64,000 bases of DNA, from positions 868,001 through 932,000 of the forward strand of contig NZ_CP022161.1 in assembly GCF_002214185.1 (NCBI RefSeq), in the 5' to 3' direction. Of this stretch, positions 8,159 to 14,715 are shown one piece after another. Source of the stretch: Streptomyces capitiformicae. GTDB lineage: Bacteria > Actinomycetota > Actinomycetes > Streptomycetales > Streptomycetaceae. A program made the position numbers and the translations under genes. The notes under the pieces were generated by a model, which was given only the letters and a program-made list of their open reading frames with translations, had not been told where the DNA came from and ran no database searches. Each line of letters starts with the position of its first letter. Positions within the stretch are counted from its first letter, which is position 1.

Positions 8159-8265
8159 GCCCCGGACAGTCGCCCGGACAGGATCCCTTTCGTCCCGGTC
8201 TGTCGCCCGGACGGCACCCGGACGCGACCCGGGTCACGTCCACCCTCCGTCCACCCGCGTCCGGG
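8159..8265 (+). repeat. CCCGGAC repeat cluster, candidate transfer locus (clt-like)
   Basis: Four direct CCCGGAC heptamers start at 8161, 8173, 8206 and 8217. GACCCGGG lies at 8226-8233, and an inverted TCCGGG at 8260-8265. All are in the 200-bp spacer directly after the translocase gene. From memory, TraB of plasmid pSVH1 binds 8-bp GACCCGGA repeats in its clt, so this is a plausible recognition site for the neighbouring protein. The functional reading is inference. Confidence 0.5.
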
Positions 8266-8337
8266 GTGCAGACCGGGGCAAACCTGTCACTGTCCACCCG
8301 ACAAACCACCACAAACCCGAAACGGAGAAGATCACCC

Positions 8338-8739
8338 ATGTCCAAGTGCTGGCAGCCCGGCGACGCCAAAAAGTTCGCGAAGCAGGCCAAACTCAACACC
8401 CCCTACTACGTCGTCCGCGACATGGCCACCAACCTCGCCCCCTACGAAGACAAGCGCACCTACAGCCAGATCGTCTTCACCGAACGGCGGCCGTTCACCA
8501 ACACCCCCAGCGCCGGCTCCATGGACGCCGTTCAGTTCTGCCAGAACTACGGCCCCGTCTACGACACCCCGCCCCAGGGCCTCCGGAACCTCGCCGGACC
8601 CGCCCCCCAGGTCGCCGGGCCGCTGCCCGCCGGCTACGAGGGCGTCCTCGACGAGGCCGAACTCCGTGGCCTCGAGAAGCGCGTCCGTGACGGCAGCGAC
8701 CCGAAGAAGCGCCGCCCGCTCGGGTCTTGGCGCGTCTGA
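8338..8739 (+). CDS. Hypothetical protein, 133 aa
   Basis: ATG chosen after a GGAGAAG ribosome site. Begins MSKCWQPGDAKKFAKQAKLN and ends in a basic segment (KKRRPLGSWRV). Mixed composition with no membrane segment and no motif I recognise. First of a run of small accessory genes separated by short spacers downstream of the putative transfer site. Confidence 0.6.
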   Translation: MSKCWQPGDAKKFAKQAKLNTPYYVVRDMATNLAPYEDKRTYSQIVFTERRPFTNTPSAGSMDAVQFCQNYGPVYDTPPQGLRNLAGPAPQVAGPLPAGYEGVLDEAELRGLEKRVRDGSDPKKRRPLGSWRV

Positions 8740-8760
8740 CAACGACTGAAAGGACACGAG

Positions 8761-8937
8761 ATGAACCAGCAGCAGGCCGTAGAGGAAGCCGCCCGCGAGG
8801 TGATCGCGCACGGCGGACCCGCCTGCCTCACCGACCCGAAACAGGTCATGCGCGCGGTGGGCCGCGCCTACGACCTCGGCGCGACCGAGGAAGACCTCAA
8901 GGCCGAGATGCGCCGCCAGCGCGGCGAAGGCCAGTAG
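8761..8937 (+). CDS. Small helical protein (58 aa)
   Basis: ATG preceded by AAAGGACACGAG. Starts MNQQQAVEEAAREVIAHGG, ends QRGEGQ, and looks like two or three short helices. Twenty-one bases separate it from the previous gene. Family unknown. Confidence 0.55.
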   Translation: MNQQQAVEEAAREVIAHGGPACLTDPKQVMRAVGRAYDLGATEEDLKAEMRRQRGEGQ

Positions 8938-8972
8938 CCCAAAACCACACAACCGGAGAAGGGATCTAGCAC

Positions 8973-9146
8973 ATGGTCACGAGGCAGGAACTGCTGGCGC
9001 TCGCAGCGAACACGGAAAACCTGATCGCGCGAACCCCCGAGCCCGCAGCGCACCAGCTCGAACAGCGCGACCGCATCATCGCCGCCGCCCACGCCGCCGG
9101 AATCACCGACGCAGAGATCAGCGCCGCCCGACAGGCCTCGCACTAA
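8973..9146 (+). CDS. Small helical protein (57 aa)
   Basis: ATG preceded by GGAGAAGGGA. Product starts MVTRQELLALAANTENL and ends AEISAARQASH, all helical, possibly a small DNA- or protein-binding bundle (GITDAEISAAR resembles part of an HTH). An imperfect GGGGCGCCCC inverted repeat follows in the spacer. Function unknown. Confidence 0.55.
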   Translation: MVTRQELLALAANTENLIARTPEPAAHQLEQRDRIIAAAHAAGITDAEISAARQASH

Positions 9147-9235
9147 CTCAGCCGGGGCGCCCCTCCAGCCTGCCAGCACACAGGGGCGCCCCTTCCCACC
9201 CCGCCCGAATCAGATCGAACGAGGAGACCCTCATC

Positions 9236-9421
9236 ATGCCCGGTCGAATGACCGACCAGCAGTGGGAGGCGCAGAACGGCCCCCTCTCCCCAGCCGAAGC
9301 GCAGGCGAGGGGCCTGTGCTGGTGCTGCACCGGGAACGGCGTGCTCTACACCGCTTTCGGCGGCGTTCAGCGCACGGTCGCCTGCCCCGAGAAGTGCGAC
9401 AACGGCAAGGCGCGATCATGA
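9236..9421 (+). CDS. DnaJ-type half zinc-finger micro-protein (61 aa)
   Basis: Contains CWCCTGNG and CPEKCDNGKA, which match the CxxCxGxG repeats of the DnaJ cysteine-rich domain; two such repeats bind one zinc. No J-domain or peptide-binding domain is present, so it is an isolated finger, possibly an adaptor or RNA-binding module. ATG follows GAGGAGACC. Its stop overlaps the next start. Confidence 0.6.
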   Translation: MPGRMTDQQWEAQNGPLSPAEAQARGLCWCCTGNGVLYTAFGGVQRTVACPEKCDNGKARS

Positions 9422-9894
9422 CCGCCAAGGCTCTCGACCGCGCCCCAGCCGCCGCGACGAAGGCGCTCTCCTTCGACGAGCGCCTCGCCCTCGCCGCCCT
9501 CGCCGTCGACGCCCGCATCAACACCCACAAGGTCAACCTCGACGACGTCATCCAGGTACCCGCCGAAATCACGCAGCCCCCCACCGCGTGCCCCTACAGC
9601 ACACCCCTCGCCGTCACCCTCCACAAGGCGCGCGTCCGACTCGAAACCGACGGCTGGTGCGCAGGGGCACTACGCGACGAGCAAGGCGCCAACTGCCTCA
9701 TCGGAGCCATCCGAGCCGAAGCACCCACCGGGGGAGTAGCAGACGACGCCTGCCGCGTCCTCCTCGACGCCATTCAGCGCGACTTCCCAGGAGCGGAAAC
9801 CATCCCCTCCTGGAACGACTCACGGAATGGCCCGCGCCAACCACTCCTCTACCTCGACCGCGCCGCCGCCCTCGCCCACGCCCGAATGCTCTAG
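9418..9894 (+). CDS. Conserved Streptomyces accessory protein (DUF6197-like)
   Basis: 158 aa. The central signature GWCAGALRDEQGANCLIGAI resembles a family (DUF6197) common in Streptomyces phages, plasmids and chromosomes, of unknown role. The N-terminal 70 residues are helical; a WNDSRNG segment lies near the end. ATG overlaps the upstream stop by 4 bp (ATGA). Confidence 0.65.
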   Translation: MTAKALDRAPAAATKALSFDERLALAALAVDARINTHKVNLDDVIQVPAEITQPPTACPYSTPLAVTLHKARVRLETDGWCAGALRDEQGANCLIGAIRAEAPTGGVADDACRVLLDAIQRDFPGAETIPSWNDSRNGPRQPLLYLDRAAALAHARML

Positions 9895-9902
9895 GAGAAA
9901 GC

Positions 9903-10133
9903 ATGGCTGACTACAGCAACCCGAACACGCCGCTCACCGCCAGCCGCTACGCCTGGGACGCCACGTTCAGGTACGGGACCCTCACGACCCAGCGCATCGA
10001 AGGCAGCTACGACACGCAGCCCGGCGCCACCGTGGGATCCCTCCTCGCAGGGCTCACCAATTGGTACGCGCAGAGCAATGGCATCCCCGTCGCCAACGTC
10101 ACCATCACGAGCTACTCGCTACAGGAGAAGTGA
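9903..10133 (+). CDS. Hypothetical protein, 76 aa
   Basis: ATG preceded by AGGAGAAAGC. The product is rich in Thr, Ser, Tyr and Asn (YAWDATFRYGTLTTQRIEG) and predicted to be mainly beta-strand, unlike its helical neighbours. Family not recognised. It is followed 3 bp later by the next gene, whose start shares its ribosome site (AGGAGAAG). Confidence 0.55.
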   Translation: MADYSNPNTPLTASRYAWDATFRYGTLTTQRIEGSYDTQPGATVGSLLAGLTNWYAQSNGIPVANVTITSYSLQEK

Positions 10134-10136
10134 GCC

Positions 10137-10346
10137 ATGAAATTCACCCGACACGAACCCGACCGCGCAAGCCAGACCTGCGGCTACCAGATACAGATCG
10201 GCAGCTGGCACAACGACGGCAACCGCTTCTGCACCGAACGCAAGGTCAAGGGCCTCTACTTCTGCCAGGAACACCACGACTGGCTCGCCGCCGACGAACC
10301 CGACGGCCGCATCCGCATGGCCCCCGGCAACGCCATCGGGCGGTAA
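10137..10346 (+). CDS. Small Cys/His protein (69 aa)
   Basis: Contains TCGYQI, FCTERK and a YFCQEHHDW motif, so three cysteines and two histidines could form a zinc site. It begins 3 bp after the previous stop and is followed by a GTG-started gene. Role unknown; one of several candidate zinc micro-proteins in this operon. Confidence 0.55.
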   Translation: MKFTRHEPDRASQTCGYQIQIGSWHNDGNRFCTERKVKGLYFCQEHHDWLAADEPDGRIRMAPGNAIGR

Positions 10347-10348
10347 CC

Positions 10349-10651
10349 GTGGGAATCAGCATCAGCCACGGCGTCCCCTCCACCCGATCCGCCCTCACCA
10401 TCAGCAACCTCGGCCAGCACCTCGCCCACGCACTCACTGGGCCCGAGTGGCGCGAGATCGCCCACCTCTTCGACGGCCACCTCAGCGTCCCCGTCCACAC
10501 CCCACCCACTGAGGCCGGCCGCATCGGCGACCTCCTGGCCAAAGCCGCCAACCACCGTGCCATGAACCCCGAATGGGCCCAACTCGCCACCCTCCTCGGC
10601 GACTCCGCCAACCGGGCCGCCCGCGCCGGCCAGAACTGGGAGTGGACCTGA
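10349..10651 (+). CDS. Hypothetical protein, 100 aa
   Basis: GTG start two bases after the preceding stop, which avoids the long overlap that other starts would need. Product begins MGISISHGVPSTRSALTISN and contains two similar stretches around EWREIAHLFDGHLS and EWAQLATLLGDSAN, perhaps a short internal duplication. It resembles uncharacterised Streptomyces proteins often found in phages and plasmids. No enzymatic motif seen. Confidence 0.55.
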   Translation: MGISISHGVPSTRSALTISNLGQHLAHALTGPEWREIAHLFDGHLSVPVHTPPTEAGRIGDLLAKAANHRAMNPEWAQLATLLGDSANRAARAGQNWEWT

Positions 10652-10653
10652 CC

Positions 10654-10881
10654 ATGCCCGACATCTGGAACGGCAAGGAACTGCCGAGCCGCAACTCTGT
10701 GCACGAGCCGTTGTCCGAGGACATCCACTACCGGCTGTACGACCAGAACACCGGTCGGCTGCTCAGCTTCAACTCCACGAACAGTCTCGGCGCAGTCGCT
10801 GGCGACATCGCTGATACGCAACGCGAACACCCCGCCGCCAAGGTCGTCTTCGTCCGCTACGACGGCCCCGCCTACCGATAG
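10654..10881 (+). CDS. Hypothetical protein, 75 aa
   Basis: ATG lies 2 bp after the preceding stop. Small alpha/beta protein (IHYRLYDQNTGRLLSF, AAKVVFVRYDGPAYR). No family recognised. A GGAGG ribosome site for the next gene overlaps its stop region, giving another coupled junction. Confidence 0.55.
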   Translation: MPDIWNGKELPSRNSVHEPLSEDIHYRLYDQNTGRLLSFNSTNSLGAVAGDIADTQREHPAAKVVFVRYDGPAYR

Positions 10882-10891
10882 GAGGATTGCC

Positions 10892-11104
10892 ATGTGCCAG
10901 TCCGAACCGACGATCTACGGCATGACACTCGACCTCGCCATGGAGATCGAGGACGGCGTACCTGACTGCTGCTACGGCCCGATGGACGGCAAGCCCGTCG
11001 ACGCCCACGGCCACCGTGAGTACGAGTGCGGTGACTGCAGCACCATCGTGGAAGTCGACGACCTCGGCCTCGTCTGGGACATCCGCGAGAAGGCCCGCAC
11101 CTGA
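10892..11104 (+). CDS. Putative zinc-ribbon protein (70 aa)
   Basis: Carries DCCYGPMDG and YECGDCSTIVEVDD, two Cys-pair knuckles separated by about 25 residues, typical of a small zinc ribbon. A strong AGGAGG precedes the ATG, and the stop overlaps the next ATG by one base. Such ribbons in phage early regions often contact nucleic acids or host enzymes; the target here is unknown. Confidence 0.6.
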   Translation: MCQSEPTIYGMTLDLAMEIEDGVPDCCYGPMDGKPVDAHGHREYECGDCSTIVEVDDLGLVWDIREKART

Positions 11105-11376
11105 TGGCCACGCGACCCGTTGCCTGCTTCGTCGCCGTCTGCGACCTGTGCGGCACCAGCGAGACGAACCAGGGCTACACACCCCACGGAGCGACCGAGC
11201 AGGCCGTCATCGACATCGTCACCGAGAAATGGGGCGACCCCACATGCGGCTGGACCCACACCTGGGACGGCCGCCTCGTCTGCAACACCGAAGACGACGA
11301 AGCCCACACGACCGCCCACGAAGAAGCCGGGAAAACCATCAGCAGCTGCGCCATGACCGTCACATTCCCGCGCTGA
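11104..11376 (+). CDS. Small Cys-containing protein (90 aa)
   Basis: Contains CDLCGTSE near the N-terminus, then isolated cysteines (PTCGW, VCNTED, SSCAM), a possible second metal site. ATG overlaps the previous stop by one base. Last gene before a strong terminator, so it ends the transcription unit that starts near 1.5 kb, or a sub-block of it. Confidence 0.55.
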   Translation: MATRPVACFVAVCDLCGTSETNQGYTPHGATEQAVIDIVTEKWGDPTCGWTHTWDGRLVCNTEDDEAHTTAHEEAGKTISSCAMTVTFPR

Positions 11377-11471
11377 CCGACACGCGCCATACCGCACCCC
11401 ATGCTCGTAGACAAGATCCGGCACAGGCTGTAACGTCGATCGCACCAGCTACACGCTGCCCAAAAACACCC

Positions 11472-11497
11472 AAGGCCCCCGCATTGCGGGGGCCTTT
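11472..11497 (+). terminator. Rho-independent terminator
   Basis: A perfect stem of about 11 bp (AAGGCCCCCGC / GCGGGGGCCTT) with a 3-nt ATT loop and a trailing TTT. It lies 95 bp after the last gene of the early block and just before an HTH gene, so it separates two transcription units or acts as an attenuator between them. Confidence 0.75.
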
Positions 11498-11516
11498 GCC
11501 GTGAGCGGAGGCGTCA

Positions 11517-11819
11517 ATGTTCCACAACCCGCCGCTCGACCAGATCGACCCCGAAGACCTGTGGACCGCGAAGCAGGCCGCCGAGTTCTTCCAGATCACC
11601 CCCGAGACGATCCGCATCTGGGTCCACCGCGGCTACCTCACCGACGTCGACGTCGTCGGCAACGGGCCCAAGCTGTACTACCGGCCAGCCCTCGCCGACG
11701 CCGAATACAAGACCTGGCTGAACGGCGCCGACCGGCCACTCCGCGGCGGACGCAAGCGCGACCTCGACCGCAAGCGTCAAGCCCGCGACAACGCCACCGC
11801 TGTCCGCCGGGCCGCCTGA
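11517..11819 (+). CDS. MerR/excisionase-type helix-turn-helix protein
   Basis: 100 aa. Residues about 14-60 match a winged-helix domain of the excisionase/MerR kind (LWTAKQAAEFFQITPETIRI, then WVHRGYLTDVDVVGN), followed by a strongly basic tail (GGRKRDLDRKRQARD). It is the best candidate in the window for a recombination directionality factor of the serine integrase. However, such factors for serine integrases share no common fold, so a transcriptional role is equally possible. It starts 20 bp after a terminator. Confidence 0.65.
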   Translation: MFHNPPLDQIDPEDLWTAKQAAEFFQITPETIRIWVHRGYLTDVDVVGNGPKLYYRPALADAEYKTWLNGADRPLRGGRKRDLDRKRQARDNATAVRRAA

Positions 11820-11828
11820 CAGAAGGGG

Positions 11829-12092
11829 ATGGCCGTGGCCGCCACGATCCATCGCTTCGAGGTGCCCGTCGATGACCGCTGGCGCGAGATCAGCGGATGC
11901 GGCACACCAATCCACGTTGACTGCCGTGATCCCCAAATCGTCGAGTTCTGGGCATGGCGGCGCGACGACCTCCCGGCACGTCACTTCCGCATCTACGGAA
12001 CCGGCCAGCCAATCCCCGACGGCACCCACTACCGCGGCACCACGCTCACGCCCGGCGGGCAACTCGTCTGGCACCTCATCGAAACCCCCTGA
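11829..12092 (+). CDS. Conserved small protein (DUF7352-like)
   Basis: 87 aa, ATG (a GTG lies two codons on). Short beta-rich protein with segments IHRFEVPVDDRWREI and FWAWRRDDLPARHFRIYGTG, resembling a small domain frequent in Streptomyces mobile elements and phages. Function unknown. Follows the HTH gene after 9 bp. Confidence 0.6.
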   Translation: MAVAATIHRFEVPVDDRWREISGCGTPIHVDCRDPQIVEFWAWRRDDLPARHFRIYGTGQPIPDGTHYRGTTLTPGGQLVWHLIETP

Positions 12093-12255
12093 GCTCGGGG
12101 CAGTCCGGCGGCAGCCCCGACGTCCCGCCGCCCGAAGCACCCCCGCCACGAGCGGCGGGACCCCCAATAGGGTCACAGCACGGCCACACCGACCCCGCGA
12201 CGTCCTACGGCAGCGCATGATGCCTCCCTGCACCAGAAGCACTTGGGGGGAAACC

Positions 12256-12768
12256 ATGCGCACCCGCACAGTCTTGCCTGCCGTCCTGCTTGCACTCGCC
12301 GCTGGTGTCACAGCCTGCAGCGGCGCCAGTGACACCGAAGCCAGCCCAGCCGCCTGCAAGGAAGCACTCGCCAAGCAACTCCACGAGGCCTCACAGACCG
12401 GCAAGAAGGGCAGCCGGCCGGCAGCCTGCACAGGCATCGACACCAAGACCCTGGAGAAGCTGGTCGGTGAGGTCACCGAGGAGTGGATGGGCAGCGACGA
12501 CGCCGACAAGGTCGTCAACGACGCGCTGGAAGACGCCTTCGGTGACGGCGTCCCCGTGCCTGACGTCACCGGGACCGAGGTTGGCACCACCGGGATTTCC
12601 GACGAATGCCGGGAATGGATCGAGGACGAACTCATTGACTCCTCGGACGCCGTTGACGCCACCACTGGCTACGGCGCCTGCGGTGACCTGTCCGAAGAGG
12701 AACTCGACCAGGCCATCGAAGAAGTCACCAACGAGTTGATCGAGCAAGGCGCCACCGCCACACCCTGA
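12256..12768 (+). CDS. Prophage-encoded lipoprotein
   Basis: 170 aa. A cleavable lipoprotein signal (RTRTVLPAVLLALAAGVTAC, Cys about residue 20) is followed by an acidic, helical exported part with several cysteines (SACKEAL, AACTG, DECRE, YGACGD) that may pair. ATG follows a GGGGGGAAACC site. Lipoproteins encoded near prophage control regions in Gram-positive bacteria can exclude related phages at the envelope; that role is only inferred from location and export. Confidence 0.65.
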   Translation: MRTRTVLPAVLLALAAGVTACSGASDTEASPAACKEALAKQLHEASQTGKKGSRPAACTGIDTKTLEKLVGEVTEEWMGSDDADKVVNDALEDAFGDGVPVPDVTGTEVGTTGISDECREWIEDELIDSSDAVDATTGYGACGDLSEEELDQAIEEVTNELIEQGATATP

Positions 12769-12782
12769 GTCAGGAGGCGCCC

Positions 12783-13073
12783 GTGGCCGGCAACCCGCGC
12801 AACGGGCGCCCCTACCGGCGGTTGTGCGAGCAGCAGCGGGCCCTCGGTTTGCCATGCTGGTGGTGCGGTGACGACATCGCTTACGAGCTCACGGGGCGTG
12901 ACGCGCAGACCAGTGGGTGGGCGTTCACCCTCGACCACGCCCTGGCGCTGTCCCGCGGTGGCGATCTCCTCGACCCGGCCAACGCCCGCTCGGCGCACCG
13001 ACGGTGCAACAGTCAGCGCGGCAACCGCACCGACGCTGGACGACAGCCGATACGGTCCTCACGGAGGTGGTGA
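12783..13073 (+). CDS. HNH endonuclease
   Basis: 96 aa, GTG start with AGGAGGCGCCC upstream. Residues about 22-32 carry a Cys pair (CWWCGDD). The HNH core follows: FTLDHALALSRGGD with catalytic His, then PANARSAHRRCNSQRGNR. Stand-alone HNH proteins near terminase genes are common in cos-type siphoviruses and can help genome cleavage during packaging. Its 3' end holds the ribosome site of the next gene. Confidence 0.8.
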   Translation: MAGNPRNGRPYRRLCEQQRALGLPCWWCGDDIAYELTGRDAQTSGWAFTLDHALALSRGGDLLDPANARSAHRRCNSQRGNRTDAGRQPIRSSRRW

Positions 13074-13075
13074 CC

Positions 13076-13327
13076 ATGGCATACGACGACGACCTTGCGA
13101 AGCCCCAAGACCACGTCCGCATAGCCCTGAAGCGCTGCCGACCAACCGTCCCGCGCTGGTACCAGTACAGCTACACCGCCACCGGCCTTGAGTACTGGCT
13201 GCGCTTCCTCATCGGCGAACCCCGCGAGTTCGTCTACGTCGTACCGCGCCGCCTCGCCTGCCGCCTCTTCAAGTGGCACAGCCCCACGTGCGTTGGACGC
13301 GGCGCACCTCACCCCCGGAGGTGGTGA
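13076..13327 (+). CDS. Hypothetical protein, 83 aa
   Basis: ATG 2 bp after the HNH stop, preceded by GGAGGTGG. Contains aromatic-rich RWYQYSYTATGLEYWLRF and a basic tail. It ends in the same residues (RRW) as the upstream HNH protein, because both 3' ends contain the same ribosome-site motif. Unknown function. Confidence 0.5.
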   Translation: MAYDDDLAKPQDHVRIALKRCRPTVPRWYQYSYTATGLEYWLRFLIGEPREFVYVVPRRLACRLFKWHSPTCVGRGAPHPRRW

Positions 13328-13329
13328 GC

Positions 13330-13557
13330 ATGGCCACCGACCGCCTCACCATCCCGTTCGAGTGCCCGGCCTGCCACGAAATCATCGCGATGCCCACCGC
13401 CTCGCGGTATGAACACGGGCGTGCGGTCGTAGCTATCGACACGGGTCCGGTACGCGAGCACGTTCGTCAGCCTCATGACGAACTCCCCGACCGATGCTGT
13501 GGCTGTGTCGGGGAGCAGTGCTGCAACTGCGGTGACGCACCGTGCTCTACGTCGTGA
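13330..13557 (+). CDS. Cys-rich small protein, probable zinc ribbon (75 aa)
   Basis: Begins MATDRLTIPFECPACHEI, then a C-terminal CCGCVGEQCCNCGDAPC cluster: eleven cysteines in 75 residues. The first CPAC pair looks like half a zinc ribbon, and the tail could hold a second metal. It overlaps the next gene by 16 bp. ATG follows the repeated GGAGGTGGTGA motif. Confidence 0.6.
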   Translation: MATDRLTIPFECPACHEIIAMPTASRYEHGRAVVAIDTGPVREHVRQPHDELPDRCCGCVGEQCCNCGDAPCSTS

Positions 13558-13982
13558 GCGGCCCTCCCGCAGCGGGGAAGTCGTCATGGATCCAGGCGCG
13601 TGCGAAGGCCGAGGACATCGTCATCGACCTGGACCGCATCACCGTCGCCCTCTGCGGCCCGGGAGCTCCAAGTTGGAACCACGACGAGATCCAGTCGAAG
13701 GTGGCGCTGCGTGCCCGGTACGCGGCCATCGATGAGGCGCTCAAGCACATCGACGTCCGCGACGTGTACCTCATCCACACCATGCCTAGTGCCCGATGGC
13801 AGGCCAAGTACAAGCGGCTCGGTGCCAAGGTCGTGGCAGTGGACCCAGGCCGTGACGTGGTGATGCAGCGCATCAGGGACATGCGGCACGACGGACTGCT
13901 GGCCGTAGCGACACGCTGGTACAGCCAGCAGGCCAAGAGCAGCACGCAGACCACCGCACGACAGGCATCACGCTCTTGGTGA
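13542..13982 (+). CDS. P-loop nucleotide/polynucleotide kinase-like protein
   Basis: 146 aa, GTG start. Walker A lies at residues about 6-14 (SGPPAAGKSS), a DxD-like segment at about 29-32 (IDLD), and an Arg-rich lid region (QRIRDMRHDG) follows. The length and motifs fit the small AAA/adenylate-kinase-like proteins found in many actinophages, which may phosphorylate nucleotides or nucleic acid ends. It ends the pre-packaging gene block. Confidence 0.7.
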   Translation: MLYVVSGPPAAGKSSWIQARAKAEDIVIDLDRITVALCGPGAPSWNHDEIQSKVALRARYAAIDEALKHIDVRDVYLIHTMPSARWQAKYKRLGAKVVAVDPGRDVVMQRIRDMRHDGLLAVATRWYSQQAKSSTQTTARQASRSW

Positions 13983-14199
13983 TCACTCGGTCATCACGCT
14001 GAGGCAACACGCACACCGCCCCCGCTTTGCAGTGCAAACGGAGGCTGGTGGAGGTGCCGACGACTGCACCCCGACATACCGGGCACCGCTCGGGGGCCGG
14101 CCGAGGGATCAGGTCCTGCCTGGCACCCGTGAGCGCATCCACTCTGACTACATACCCGCAGGTCAGGGGGGTGGTATCCGATCGAGGTGCGTGAGAGGG

Positions 14200-14234
14200 C
14201 GGGCGACCCAACCGCCCTTGTCGCCCGATTTTTT
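14200..14234 (+). terminator. Rho-independent terminator before the late genes
   Basis: An 8-bp perfect stem (CGGGCGAC / GTCGCCCG) with a 12-nt loop is followed by ATTTTTT. It lies about 220 bp after the kinase gene and isolates the early block from the terminase operon. Confidence 0.75.
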
Positions 14235-14466
14235 GCGTGGAGTCTATGGAAGATCAACTACGCCGAACCGGGCTTCAGTGGATTAGTGATTGCAAACACT
14301 GCGAATGGTGACGCATTGTGATGGCTCGCGATCGCGTAGATCAACACCACCAACAAGATCACCCGCCGCTAATCCCGGCGGCCAGGGACACCTGAGTCTC
14401 CCGGCTCGGGAAGTCTAGTGCAGGACGGCATTTCTGTCTGCGCCGGTTGCTAGGTGAGGGGGCGTC
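14235..14466. other. Non-coding region upstream of terminase, possible cos/pac and late promoter
   Basis: I see no convincing gene. The stretch is clearly less G+C-rich than its surroundings between about 14235 and 14350, and contains a perfect palindrome CGCGATCGCG (14327-14336). A position between an HNH gene and the small terminase is typical for the packaging initiation site of cos phages, and the late operon needs a promoter here. Both roles are inferred from location. Confidence 0.35.
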
Positions 14467-14715
14467 ATGACCCCTGACCAGGTACGCGCGGAGATCGCCG
14501 GGCTCGGTGTCGCCGCGGTCGCTCCGGGGCTGGTGGCTGTGGCTGAACTGCTCGCGCGAAGGCTTGAAGAGACTGAGGCGCCGACGTCGGCTGCGGTGGT
14601 CGCTCGCGAACTGAGGGCGACTCTCCTGGAGTTGCGGAAAGTCGCTCCGGTGAAGTCGGAGGGGGACAAGCTCGATGACCTCGCTGCTCGACGCGCCCGC
14701 CGCCGCGGCGCCTGA
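14467..14715 (+). CDS. Putative terminase small subunit
   Basis: 82 aa, short for the family but typical of several actinophages. Mostly helical (AAVVARELRATLLELRKVAP), ending in a basic tail (DLAARRARRRGA). It precedes and overlaps the large subunit by 41 bp. Assignment rests mainly on position, size and basic helical character; it would select the packaging site and load the large subunit. Confidence 0.6.
   Translation: MTPDQVRAEIAGLGVAAVAPGLVAVAELLARRLEETEAPTSAAVVARELRATLLELRKVAPVKSEGDKLDDLAARRARRRGA

Noticed and set aside
13873..14211. Minus-strand frame with a CPVCRG / HCKAGAVC pattern resembling a zinc ribbon
   Set aside because: It overlaps the P-loop kinase by 110 bp on the opposite strand, has no ribosome site and its second half is typical shadow sequence; kept as unlikely.
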